NCBI RefSeq assembly: GCF_038051995.1
Contig: NZ_CP150290.1
Span: forward strand, 2,594,001 to 2,658,000
Direction: 5' to 3'
Source: Paenibacillus sp. FSL H8-0537
GTDB taxonomy: Bacteria; Bacillota; Bacilli; Paenibacillales; Paenibacillaceae
DNA: 64,000 nucleotides
Numbering within the stretch: position 1 is the first letter of the stretch; the number at the start of each line of letters is the position of its first letter. Positions 34,710 through 43,800 of the stretch are shown one piece after another. A program made the translations under genes and the position numbers. Under the pieces are notes generated by a model. The model was given only the letters and a program-made list of their open reading frames with translations, did not search any database and was not told the origin of the DNA.

Positions 34710-35753
34710 ATGAATAAAATAGAGAAAACAAAAGAAAGAGCAAAAGAGAGAGCAAAACAAAGAAGCTTAACTAAAACATTCGTTTTGCTGTTGGCATCGT
34801 TTATGTTAGCTATAATGCTGCTGTCGGGCTGTTCATCTGCAAACAGCGATTATGCATCTGAAGGGGAAATGAGCAGAGCCGAGACTTCTAGCGAGCAGCT
34901 TCAAAATCAGAGCAGCAGCTCAGCTGCAAGTGATGGCGCGGCTGCTTCTACTGAAGCGGGCTCCGCTGCCGACAATAAAGCATTGACAGATGCGTCAGCA
35001 GACAGTTCGATTGACAGCATGGCCATAGGCGGAGAAGCGTTTAACCAAAAGCTGATCTATACGGCGGCAATGACGATGGAGGTTGCCGACTATGAGGCGG
35101 CGGCCCAGCAGCTGCGTAATGCCATCCATCAGGCTGGCGGGTACATTCTTGCTTTTCAGGATGGGCAGTATGGCAATGAGCAGGGGGCGAACTATACGAT
35201 TAAGGTGCCGGCTCAAGGGTTTATGCCATTTGTGGAGCGGCTGGAGGGAATCGAGAACAAGCATCTGGAGCGCGAGCTGAAAGGAACCGATGTGACGGAG
35301 GAATACGTCGATCTGGAAGCGAGGCTGAAGGCAAAGCAGGTGGTGGAGCAAAGGCTGCTTTCCTTCATGGATAAAGCGCAAAAGGCGGATGACCTGGTCA
35401 AGTTTTCACAGCAGCTTGCAAAGGTTCAGGAGGAAATTGAACAAATTAAAGGGCGTACGCGCTATTTGGACAAAAATGTAGCTTTCTCCACGATTGAGCT
35501 AAGGCTGTATCAGCCTATCGATAGTACGATTAAGATGGACACGGAAGAGAAATCGCTTAGCGGGAAGATGCTGGCGTCCTTTAAAACAAGCTATGAAGGA
35601 ACATGGAACGTCATTCAAGGGCTGCTCGTCTTCCTCGCAGGAGCGCTTCCTGCACTCGTTATTCCAGTCATAATTGGACTTGTTATTTGGTGGTTTGTAC
35701 GTCGTTCCCGCGCCAAAACTCCGCCTGCAAAGCCGGAGCCGGAGCAGCAATAA
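34710..35753 (+). CDS. DUF4349 lipoprotein
   Basis: The 347-aa protein has a very basic N-terminus, a lipoprotein signal with LLSGC (Cys41), a Ser/Ala/Asp-rich linker to about residue 105, then the DUF4349 domain: QKLIYTAAMTMEVADYEAA, GGYILAFQDGQYGNEQGANYTIKVPAQGF and a coiled coil near 215-250. One membrane helix and an Arg/Lys/Pro tail end it. The family is of unknown function. ATG 34710 follows AAAGGGGG. It has terminators on both sides. Confidence 0.85.
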   Translation: MNKIEKTKERAKERAKQRSLTKTFVLLLASFMLAIMLLSGCSSANSDYASEGEMSRAETSSEQLQNQSSSSAASDGAAASTEAGSAADNKALTDASADSSIDSMAIGGEAFNQKLIYTAAMTMEVADYEAAAQQLRNAIHQAGGYILAFQDGQYGNEQGANYTIKVPAQGFMPFVERLEGIENKHLERELKGTDVTEEYVDLEARLKAKQVVEQRLLSFMDKAQKADDLVKFSQQLAKVQEEIEQIKGRTRYLDKNVAFSTIELRLYQPIDSTIKMDTEEKSLSGKMLASFKTSYEGTWNVIQGLLVFLAGALPALVIPVIIGLVIWWFVRRSRAKTPPAKPEPEQQ

Positions 35754-35829
35754 AGCGCATCAAGCTTGCTTTCCTTGCTGGATATGAAGGGTAAGATGAA
35801 AATTTATTAATAAGGTCAAACATTTTAAC

Positions 35830-35860
35830 AAAATCCTGCTCCTATGAGCAGGATTTTATT
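35830..35860 (+). terminator. Terminator of the DUF4349 gene
   Basis: AAAATCCTGCTC pairs exactly with GAGCAGGATTTT around the loop CTAT, followed by ATTG. Confidence 0.85.
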
Positions 35861-35887
35861 GTTGTATGGCGAATTACACTATGTTAT

Positions 35888-35913
35888 GTGGGGGAAAGTG
35901 GAGCAAAGTGGGG
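35888..35913 (+). promoter_or_regulatory. MraZ operator, three GTGGNG repeats
   Basis: GTGGGG, GTGGAG and GTGGGG start at 35888, 35898 and 35908, exactly 10 bp apart. MraZ binds such 10-bp-spaced direct repeats before its own gene and represses the dcw operon. TATGTT at 35880-35885 may be the -10 of the promoter; I see no good -35. Confidence 0.8.
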
Positions 35914-35942
35914 AATAAGGGAGAGAGGGTGGAGGCGATCTT

Positions 35943-36380
35943 ATGTTCATGGGCGAATATCAGCACAGCGTTGATGACAAAGGTCGGCTTATCGTACCAG
36001 CCAAATTCCGTGATTCACTAGGCGCTTCCTTTATTGCCACCCGCGGTCTCGACAACTGCTTGTTTGTTTATCCAATGAGCGAATGGACCGTACTTGAGCA
36101 GAAGCTCAAATCGCTTCCGCTCATGAAGGCGGATGCAAGGGCATTCACCCGGTTCTTTTTCTCCGGGGCAACCGAATGCGAGCTGGATAAACAGGGAAGG
36201 GTAAACTTGCCGGGACATCTTAGAGAATATGCGAAAATTGATAAGGATTGTATGGTTCTGGGGGTTTCAAGCAGGGTAGAAATATGGAGCAAGGCGGTCT
36301 GGGACGGCTACTATGCAGAGTCCGAGCAAACCTTTAATGAAATTGCCGAGAAGCTGGTCGATTTTGACTTCAACTTTTAA
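35943..36380 (+). CDS. mraZ: Transcriptional regulator MraZ
   Basis: MraZ is a double AbrB-like DNA-binding protein that heads the division and cell-wall cluster. The 145-aa sequence begins with the canonical [22 protein letters not shown] and has the second copy [19 protein letters not shown] (residues 78-97). It should bind the three repeats upstream. GGAGGCGATCTT precedes ATG 35943. Confidence 0.95.
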   Translation: MFMGEYQHSVDDKGRLIVPAKFRDSLGASFIATRGLDNCLFVYPMSEWTVLEQKLKSLPLMKADARAFTRFFFSGATECELDKQGRVNLPGHLREYAKIDKDCMVLGVSSRVEIWSKAVWDGYYAESEQTFNEIAEKLVDFDFNF

Positions 36381-36456
36381 ACGGGTGATTTCGAAAACTT
36401 GCTAATGATGGAACCGGGCGACCACGACTAGACAACAAGAACGGGAGGGCAATTGC

Positions 36457-37407
36457 GTGTTTCAGCATGTAACAGTACTTATGGAGGAAGCGGTTGACGG
36501 CCTGGCCATTAAGCCGGACGGCATTTACGTCGATTGCACGCTCGGCGGGGCGGGACACAGTGAACGCATTGCGTCGAGTTTGGGCGAGGGAGGACGGTTA
36601 ATCGCTTTTGATCAGGATGATATTGCGCTGAACCACGCAAAGATCAGGCTTGCACCGTATTTGGATAAAGTAACACTTGTGAAAAGTAATTTCCGGTATT
36701 TGGAACAAATGCTGCTCACCTGCGACGTGCCAGTTGTGGACGGCGTACCTCAAGTCGATGGCATCCTGTTTGACCTTGGTGTATCGAGCCCTCAGCTTGA
36801 TGAGGCAGAGCGCGGCTTTAGCTATAATCATGACGCGCCGCTCGATATGCGGATGGATCAAGGTGGTGCCATGACCGCTCATGAAATTGTCAACACCTGG
36901 GATGAACGTGAAATATCGCGGATTCTTTCCCATTATGGCGAGGAGAAGTTTGCCAGATCCATCGCCAGGACGATTATCAAGACGAGGGACAGCAAGCCGA
37001 TTGAGACAACAGGAGAGCTAGTGGAACTCATCAAGCTGTCCATCCCTGCTGCTGCTAGACGCACAGGCGGGCATCCTGCGAAACGTACGTTTCAGGCGTT
37101 GCGCATTGCGGTGAATGATGAACTTCGGGCAGAGGAAGAAGCTTTGGCACAGGCGATTCGCTGTCTGAATCCAGGGGGCCGGGCGGCTGTTATTACGTTT
37201 CATTCCCTTGAGGATCGAATCTGCAAACAACTATTTGCGAGCCTTTTAGAAAAATGCACTTGTCCGCCGGATTTTCCGAAATGTGTATGCGGCGGCACAG
37301 GAAAGCTTCGGTTAGTAGACCGCAAGCCGATCGTTCCGAGTGAGCAGGAGCTGGAGTCCAATCCACGTGCTCGTTCGGCCAAGCTGCGAATCGCAGAAAA
37401 ATTGTGA
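36457..37407 (+). CDS. rsmH: 16S rRNA m4C1402 methyltransferase RsmH
   Basis: RsmH (MraW) N4-methylates C1402 of 16S rRNA with SAM. The 316-aa protein shows [14 protein letters not shown] (SAM motif), [19 protein letters not shown] and the C-terminal [12 protein letters not shown] and [16 protein letters not shown] 36457 follows GGGAGGG at 7 nt. Second gene of the dcw cluster. Confidence 0.96.
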   Translation: MFQHVTVLMEEAVDGLAIKPDGIYVDCTLGGAGHSERIASSLGEGGRLIAFDQDDIALNHAKIRLAPYLDKVTLVKSNFRYLEQMLLTCDVPVVDGVPQVDGILFDLGVSSPQLDEAERGFSYNHDAPLDMRMDQGGAMTAHEIVNTWDEREISRILSHYGEEKFARSIARTIIKTRDSKPIETTGELVELIKLSIPAAARRTGGHPAKRTFQALRIAVNDELRAEEEALAQAIRCLNPGGRAAVITFHSLEDRICKQLFASLLEKCTCPPDFPKCVCGGTGKLRLVDRKPIVPSEQELESNPRARSAKLRIAEKL

Positions 37408-37427
37408 GACCTTGAGGAGGTTCTGGA

Positions 37428-37829
37428 GTGGCCTATACGAATGGAAATTTGGCTCTGCAGCCTAAGAGAAAGCCTGAGCAGAAGCCAGCAATTAAGCAAA
37501 ACAAACGGGTGGTCGTCAAAAGAAAAACGTTAACGATGCAGGAAAAGCTGCTGTACCTGTTTACCGTAATTGCATGCGTGCTTGTTGCAGGCGTTATTAT
37601 TTTCAGGTATGCCGAAATTTATAAAATGAGTGTGGAAATTAAACATGTGACCAGTGAATATGAAGCGGTGAACGTCGAACTGAAAGAGCTGAAGAAGCAG
37701 GTTGAAATGCTGAGCGATCCGGAGTTTATTCGGAAAATGGCAGAAAGCCAGGGGATGGTCAACAATTATCAACCAGGCATAACCGTTAATACAGGCAAAG
37801 AGGAATCGGCTACTGCAATGGGTGAGTAA
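37428..37829 (+). CDS. ftsL: Cell division protein FtsL
   Basis: The 133-aa protein has a basic cytoplasmic tail (residues 1-38), one membrane helix (about 41-58) and an extracellular coiled coil (TSEYEAVNVELKELKKQVEML), the layout of FtsL, which joins DivIB and DivIC at the septum. Position between rsmH and pbpB confirms it. Start GTG 37428 after TTGAGGAGG. Confidence 0.88.
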   Translation: MAYTNGNLALQPKRKPEQKPAIKQNKRVVVKRKTLTMQEKLLYLFTVIACVLVAGVIIFRYAEIYKMSVEIKHVTSEYEAVNVELKELKKQVEMLSDPEFIRKMAESQGMVNNYQPGITVNTGKEESATAMGE

Positions 37830-37838
37830 GGAGGACGT

Positions 37839-40118
37839 ATGGTAAAACGAATCAGAATGCGCACGCTGTTTTTTGGAGGGGTAATTACCCTCCTTTTTCT
37901 TATTCTAATTGGTAGAATTTTTTATGTTCAGGTAGTTGATAGAGACACTTGGTATACGATGGCAAAAGAACGCTGGGCTGATTCAGAGACTTTAGTAGCG
38001 AATAGGGGGACCATTACGGATCGCAATGACAATGTGCTGGCAATGGATGCACTTGCGTATAATGTGGCAGTCAGTCCGAAGCAGATTGATAGTTTGGGTA
38101 TTGCCGATGAGGTAGTAGAAGGGCTGAATGCGATTTTGAACAAGCCGCAGGATGAGCTGCGCAAAATCGTAACCGCGCAAAACGATAAAGGCGAATATTA
38201 CGCGCAGCGCGAAATTCGCGACGGCGGCTGGAATATCGATAAATCGGTGGCCGATAAAATCAAGGAGCTGCGGGATGAGCTAAAGAAAGAAACCAAAGTA
38301 AATGACGTTGGCATTTATTTATATGATGATCAAAAACGCTATTATCCTCGCAACACAATGGCCTCCCAGCTGCTAGGCTACGTAGATAAGGATGGCAAAG
38401 CGCTCGCGGGCATCGAGTCCTTTTTCAATGACAAGCTGCAGGGCAAGAATGGCGAAATCAAGTATGAGAAGGATGGCAAGCGTGTTCAGCTAGCAGAAGG
38501 CGACGTCGTTTATGAGCCCGTCGTAGACGGGCAGGATATTACGCTGACGCTGGATAATGAAATTCAGCATTATGTAGAGGACGCGATCAAGCAAGTAGCG
38601 GATAAATATCAGCCTAAAAGCATCACGGCTATAGCTGCTGACCCTAATACGATGGAAATTCTCGCCATGGCGAATTATCCGACCTTTAATCCGAATACGT
38701 ATTGGGATACGAACTTTGAAAATGCGTACAACCACGCGATCAAGTCCTTGTACGAGCCTGGTTCAACGTTCAAAATTGTAACGCTAGCCGCTGCCGTTGA
38801 AGAAGGGCTGTTCGAACCGAATGCGACCTTTCAATCCGGTAGCATTAATGTGCCAGGTAGTCCCGTCCGTGATTCCAACCGAGTAGGCTGGGGGAAAATC
38901 TCTTATTTGGAAGGCTTGAAGCATTCCAGTAACGTCGCTTTCGTTAAGCTGGGCTGGCAAATGCTCGGCGGAGAGAAGCTGGTTGATTATATTAATCGCT
39001 TTGGCTTCGGTCAGCCGACAGGCATTCAGCTGGGCAATGAATCCAAGGGTGTCCTCAATATCAATTTGAGCATTCCCAGTGATATTGCACGGGTTTCGTT
39101 CGGACAAGGCCCCGTATCCGTGACGCCAATTCAACAAATTGCCGCAGTTGCTGCGGTAGCAAACGGCGGTAATTTAATGCAGCCGCAAATTATTAAGCAA
39201 ATTTACAATCCGAATACGAATACAACCCAGAAGTTTGAGCCGAAGGTTGTACGCAGGGTAATTTCCGAGGATACGTCTAAGAAGGTAGGCGAATATTTGG
39301 AGCAGGTCGTATCCGACCAAGTAAACGGAACCGGCCGCAATGCCTACATTGAGGGTTACCGTGTAGCAGGTAAAACCGGTACGGCACAAAAAATTATTAA
39401 TGGGAAATATTCCAAAAATAAATATGTTGTTTCGTTTATTGGCTACGCACCGGTTGAAAATCCGAAGGTCGTCGTCTATATCGTCGTCGATGAGCCGAAT
39501 GATCCGCTTGCGGGCGGGGGTACAGTTGCCGCTCCAGCCTTTAAGGAGATCGTCTATAAAACTTTGCGCCATATGGGCATTATGCCGGATAACGCGTCGG
39601 AGGAAGCGACGACTGATAAAAAGACGCCAACCATTCAACTGCCGGATGTCACGGAAATGAATTTGTCGCAGGCGCAGACTGAGCTTAAAGCGCGCAATGT
39701 AATGTTTGAGGTCGTTGGCACCGGGACCACGGTAGTCAAACAGGTTCCGGCAGCAGGGGAAAACATCGCTCCCACCCAGCGCGTTTATCTCGTTACCGAG
39801 CAGCAGGACAAGCTAACGATTCCCGATATGACGGGGCTGTCACTCCGTGATGCTCTGGAGGTTGCTTCACTGATGAATGTGCAGCTGCTGGCAGAAGGTG
39901 AAGGCTTCATTATTTCCCAGAAGGAAGACAAGCAGGGAGATAAGCGGATTTTGCGTGTACAGCTTTCGCCGCCAACTGGGGCCGAAGGTGCTATCACTGC
40001 AGAGGAAGCATTGGAAAATGCAAATGAACAGAATGAGGCTGATACGGAAGAAGAGGCTCCCTCAGGCAGCTCCATGCAGGAAGATGTAGAGGATACAGGA
40101 GAAATTCAGGAACAATAG
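37839..40118 (+). CDS. pbpB: Division penicillin-binding protein 2B with PASTA domains
   Basis: A class B PBP, the septal transpeptidase. The 759-aa protein has one N-terminal membrane helix (9-30), the dimerisation domain, and the transpeptidase domain with S309 in EPGSTFK (SxxK), KHSSNVA (SxN) and GKTGTAQK (KTG). Two PASTA domains (about 605-665 and 670-725) and an acidic tail follow. It is paired with FtsL encoded 9 bp upstream. Confidence 0.93.
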   Translation: MVKRIRMRTLFFGGVITLLFLILIGRIFYVQVVDRDTWYTMAKERWADSETLVANRGTITDRNDNVLAMDALAYNVAVSPKQIDSLGIADEVVEGLNAILNKPQDELRKIVTAQNDKGEYYAQREIRDGGWNIDKSVADKIKELRDELKKETKVNDVGIYLYDDQKRYYPRNTMASQLLGYVDKDGKALAGIESFFNDKLQGKNGEIKYEKDGKRVQLAEGDVVYEPVVDGQDITLTLDNEIQHYVEDAIKQVADKYQPKSITAIAADPNTMEILAMANYPTFNPNTYWDTNFENAYNHAIKSLYEPGSTFKIVTLAAAVEEGLFEPNATFQSGSINVPGSPVRDSNRVGWGKISYLEGLKHSSNVAFVKLGWQMLGGEKLVDYINRFGFGQPTGIQLGNESKGVLNINLSIPSDIARVSFGQGPVSVTPIQQIAAVAAVANGGNLMQPQIIKQIYNPNTNTTQKFEPKVVRRVISEDTSKKVGEYLEQVVSDQVNGTGRNAYIEGYRVAGKTGTAQKIINGKYSKNKYVVSFIGYAPVENPKVVVYIVVDEPNDPLAGGGTVAAPAFKEIVYKTLRHMGIMPDNASEEATTDKKTPTIQLPDVTEMNLSQAQTELKARNVMFEVVGTGTTVVKQVPAAGENIAPTQRVYLVTEQQDKLTIPDMTGLSLRDALEVASLMNVQLLAEGEGFIISQKEDKQGDKRILRVQLSPPTGAEGAITAEEALENANEQNEADTEEEAPSGSSMQEDVEDTGEIQEQ

Positions 40119-40156
40119 AATATCCAGCAACGACTGGCATGGGCTAGTACGGGTAG

Positions 40157-40260
40157 TATAATGGACATGTCAGAGGCTTGTTCTATCTCCTCCGCCGAAT
40201 GAATAGGCTGGGAATGAGCGTCAGTGTACGCTCTGCCTTAAGCAAAGGGCGGAGGAGGAG
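40157..40260 (+). promoter_or_regulatory. spoVD leader hairpin covering the ribosome site
   Basis: CTCCTCCGCC (40187-40196) is the exact complement of GGCGGAGGAG (40248-40257), which contains the spoVD Shine-Dalgarno. An inner hairpin GAGCGT/ACGCTC (40216-40233) closes the loop. A TATAAT at 40157-40162 might give a separate transcript, but I see no good -35. The fold could keep spoVD translation low in growing cells. Confidence 0.5.
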
Positions 40261-40266
40261 CAAGCG

Positions 40267-42210
40267 ATGAAAGTATCAAATGTGACGGTGCGCCGTCGAT
40301 TGTTTATGGTGCTGATTTTTGGAGTCATTGCATTTGCCGCTTTAGGTGCGCGGCTAGGGTATGTCCAGCTTTGGCAAGGCAGCGAGCTGGCGGCCAAGGC
40401 GGAAAACTCATGGCGCAGGGACATTCCCTATATGGCGAAGCGTGGAGAAATTTGGGATCGAAATGGCGTCAAGCTGACTTACAATGTAACCTCGCCTACC
40501 ATTTGGGCGATTCCTGCGCAAATTAAAGACAAGCGGGCGACGGCTGATGCGCTCGCACCGCTGCTGGATATGACGGCAGATGAGCTGTATGGCAAAATTA
40601 ATACGAAAAAATCAATGCTCGTCCAGCTTCGTCCCGGCGGCCGCAAAATGACGCTGGAGAAGGCGCAGCAGGTGCGGGAGCTTGCGCTTCCTGGCATTGT
40701 GGCCGCCGAGGACAATAAGCGTTTCTATCCCTTTGGCAGTTTGGCGGCACATGTGCTAGGCTTTACAGGCATAGACAACCAAGGACTGACGGGTGTGGAA
40801 TCGAAGTATAATGACGAGCTTAGCGGCATTCAAGGGAATGTCTCTTTTCTGTCGGATGCGCGCGGCAGGCAGATGCCGAATTCCTCGGATACGTATGTGG
40901 AACCGAAGGAAGGGCTGACGATGCAGCTGACGATCGACAAGCAAATCCAAGCGATTATGGAGCGAGAGCTGGACCAAGCGATGGCGCAGCACCAGCCCGA
41001 CCAGATTATGGCAATTGCGATGAATCCGAAAAACGGCGAAATATTGGGGATGGCAAGCCGTCCAACCTATGAGCCGGATAAGTACAAGAAAGTTGCGTCC
41101 GAAGTGTACAATCGGAATTTGCCGATTTGGATGACCTATGAGCCGGGTTCTACGTTTAAAATTATTACGCTCGCGGCAGCTATTGAAGAAAAGAAGGTCA
41201 ACCTGAACAATGAGCGTTTCTATGATCCGGGTGCAATTGAAGTTGGAGGCGCAAGGCTTCGCTGCTGGAAGAAGGGCGGCCATGGCAGCCAGACTTTTTT
41301 GGAAGTTGTCGAGAACTCCTGCAACCCGGGCTTTGTGACGCTTGGGCAGCGGCTGGGCAAAGATAAGCTGTTCGAATATATTAAAAATTTTGGCTTTGGC
41401 ACAAAAACGGGCATTGATATTGGCGGCGAGGAAAACGGCATTATGTTTAAGCTGAGCAGGGTTGGGCCAGTGGAGCTGGCGACGACCGCTTTCGGTCAAG
41501 GGGTGTCGGTTACGCCCATTCAACAAATTACCGCTGTCTCGGCTGCTATTAATGGCGGTACGCTGTACAAGCCGCATGTGGTGAAGGGCTGGATTAATCC
41601 AGATACCGGGGAGACGGTGGAAACCGTAGAGCGGGAGGCGGTGCGAACGGTCATTTCTGAGGAAACGTCAAAGGCGGTTCGGGAAGCGCTGGAAAGTGTC
41701 GTAGCGAAAGGAACCGGACGAAATGCGTTTATTGATGGCTACCGCGTTGGCGGCAAGACCGGTACGGCGCAAAAGGTCGTGAACGGCAAATATTCGCCAA
41801 ACGAGCATATCGTTTCCTTTATCGGCTTTGCCCCAGCGGATGATCCGGAAATCGTCATCTATGTAGCGGTCGATAATCCGCAAGGAATCCAATTCGGGGG
41901 CCTCGTTGCGGCGCCGATCGTCCGCAATATGATGGAGGATGCGTTGACGGTATTGCAGGTGCCGCAAAGGGAAAAGCAGATTGGAAAAGTATACAAATAC
42001 GGAGAGACGCCGATTGTGACTGTACCTAATCTGATCGGCAAGACGGTGTCCGATATTTATGAGGATTTGAATATGAACTTCAACTTAAGCTCGGCGGGAA
42101 CGGGGCAGACGGTTATTCGTCAGGCGCCTGCTGCCGGCACGCGGGTAGATCGCGGTTCTACGATTCGCATCTATTTGGGCGACGAGGAAGATATATCACA
42201 TACGCATTGA
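40267..42210 (+). CDS. spoVD: Stage V sporulation protein D (cortex PBP)
   Basis: SpoVD is the class B PBP for spore cortex synthesis, partner of SpoVE. The 647-aa protein has a membrane helix (10-30), the dimerisation domain, the transpeptidase with S295 in EPGSTFK, VENSCNPGF (SxN-like region with Cys, as in SpoVD) and GKTGTAQK, and one PASTA domain (about 580-640). GGAGGAGGAG precedes ATG 40267. One PASTA domain and the place after pbpB fit SpoVD. Confidence 0.92.
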   Translation: MKVSNVTVRRRLFMVLIFGVIAFAALGARLGYVQLWQGSELAAKAENSWRRDIPYMAKRGEIWDRNGVKLTYNVTSPTIWAIPAQIKDKRATADALAPLLDMTADELYGKINTKKSMLVQLRPGGRKMTLEKAQQVRELALPGIVAAEDNKRFYPFGSLAAHVLGFTGIDNQGLTGVESKYNDELSGIQGNVSFLSDARGRQMPNSSDTYVEPKEGLTMQLTIDKQIQAIMERELDQAMAQHQPDQIMAIAMNPKNGEILGMASRPTYEPDKYKKVASEVYNRNLPIWMTYEPGSTFKIITLAAAIEEKKVNLNNERFYDPGAIEVGGARLRCWKKGGHGSQTFLEVVENSCNPGFVTLGQRLGKDKLFEYIKNFGFGTKTGIDIGGEENGIMFKLSRVGPVELATTAFGQGVSVTPIQQITAVSAAINGGTLYKPHVVKGWINPDTGETVETVEREAVRTVISEETSKAVREALESVVAKGTGRNAFIDGYRVGGKTGTAQKVVNGKYSPNEHIVSFIGFAPADDPEIVIYVAVDNPQGIQFGGLVAAPIVRNMMEDALTVLQVPQREKQIGKVYKYGETPIVTVPNLIGKTVSDIYEDLNMNFNLSSAGTGQTVIRQAPAAGTRVDRGSTIRIYLGDEEDISHTH

Positions 42211-42309
42211 CTATACGGGTAGACATAATAAATAATAATGAAGGACATCATGCTCGGTCAGGCAGCAAGGCTTCAGGTTTACCGAGTGATGGGAGGAGAA
42301 GATAGGCAT

Positions 42310-43800
42310 ATGAAATTAAGCGAATTGGCAAGCAGATTAATCACTTCCAAGCTAATTGGCAGCGGTGATATAGAGATTACAGCCATTGATACGGATTCAC
42401 GTGCGGCACAGGCGGGCAGCTTGTTTATTTGTTTGCCAGGCCATACGGTGGATGGGCATGACTTTGCTCCGCAAGCGGCGGAGCGCGGGGCGTCTGCCTT
42501 TGTAGTCGAGCGCGAGCTGCCGCATATTGCGGCTCCGCAGCTCATTGTAGGGAGCAGTCGCCATGCGATGGCGGTACTTGCGGACTATTTTTACAAGCAG
42601 CCAAGCAGCTCCTTGCATTTGATCGGGGTTACCGGCACGAATGGGAAGACGACGACAACGTATTTAATTGAGCAAATTTTGAATGATCAGCAAAAACCGG
42701 CAGGTGTTATCGGTACAGTGGAGCGGCGTTATGCAGGGATAACCGAGCCGATGTCCGGCACGACGCCGGAAGCGCTCCAGCTTCAGCGTTATTTGGCGGA
42801 GATGCGTGACGTCGGCACGCAATATTGCGCACTGGAAGTGTCCTCCCATGCGCTGGAGCAGGGCCGGGTGAAGGGCTGCCGCTTCCGCACGGCAATTTTC
42901 ACGAACCTGACGCAGGATCATCTGGATTATCACGGCACGATGGAGCGTTATGCTGAAGCGAAGGGGCTTTTCTTCTCGCGGCTTGGCAATGTGTATGCTA
43001 GTGATGAGGCGGAGCGCTCCTATGCGGTGCTCAATGCGGATGACCCAGCCTCGGAGGCTTTTGCAAAAGGGACAGCTGCGGATACCATTTTTTATGGCAT
43101 TGATCATGAGGCGGATGTCCGTGCCTCGCGTATTCAAATTACGGCGCAAGGCACGTCCTTCCATGTCGACACCTTCGCGGGCAGCGCGGATATTACGCTC
43201 AAGATGGTCGGCAAGTTTAATGTGTATAATGCGCTTGCAGCCATTAGTGCGGCATTGATTGAAGGCATAGCGATTGAGCAGATCAAGGCCAGCCTGGAAA
43301 AAATGGCCGGTGTGCCGGGGCGCGTGGAATCGGTAAGCGCTGGCCAGAACTTTGCCGTTATTGTGGACTACGCCCATACGCCGGATGGGCTCGACAATGT
43401 GCTGCGCGCGGTGAAGGAGCTAGCGCCGCCACGCATCATTTGCGTATTCGGCTGCGGCGGCGACCGCGACCGGACGAAGCGCCCGATTATGGGCGCCATT
43501 GCTGCCAAATACAGCGATTATGCGATTATTACCTCGGATAATCCGCGTACGGAAGACCCAGAGCTCATTTTGCGGGACGTGGAAGCCGGGCTTTTGCGCG
43601 GTGGTGTGGACAAGAGCCGCTATGAGCTGCTCGTTGATCGACATGCCGCTATTGAAAAAGCGGTTGAAATGGCAAGCCCTGGCGATGTAGTATTGATTGC
43701 GGGGAAAGGTCATGAAACCTATCAAATTATCGGAGGCGTTACGCATCCGTTTGATGACCGACTAGTTGCGAAAGAAGCGATAAGGGGATTATTACATTGA
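42310..43800 (+). CDS. murE: UDP-MurNAc-tripeptide synthetase MurE (DAP type)
   Basis: MurE adds the third amino acid to the peptidoglycan stem peptide in the cytoplasm. The 496-aa protein has GVTGTNGKTTTTYL (ATP loop) and SDNPRTEDP; DNPR is the meso-diaminopimelate selectivity motif, so the wall is of DAP type. GKGHET is near the C-terminus. I chose ATG 42310, which fits the Bacillus N-terminus MKLSEL; 42289 and 42238 are alternatives. The stop overlaps the murF start (TTGA). Confidence 0.94.
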   Translation: MKLSELASRLITSKLIGSGDIEITAIDTDSRAAQAGSLFICLPGHTVDGHDFAPQAAERGASAFVVERELPHIAAPQLIVGSSRHAMAVLADYFYKQPSSSLHLIGVTGTNGKTTTTYLIEQILNDQQKPAGVIGTVERRYAGITEPMSGTTPEALQLQRYLAEMRDVGTQYCALEVSSHALEQGRVKGCRFRTAIFTNLTQDHLDYHGTMERYAEAKGLFFSRLGNVYASDEAERSYAVLNADDPASEAFAKGTAADTIFYGIDHEADVRASRIQITAQGTSFHVDTFAGSADITLKMVGKFNVYNALAAISAALIEGIAIEQIKASLEKMAGVPGRVESVSAGQNFAVIVDYAHTPDGLDNVLRAVKELAPPRIICVFGCGGDRDRTKRPIMGAIAAKYSDYAIITSDNPRTEDPELILRDVEAGLLRGGVDKSRYELLVDRHAAIEKAVEMASPGDVVLIAGKGHETYQIIGGVTHPFDDRLVAKEAIRGLLH

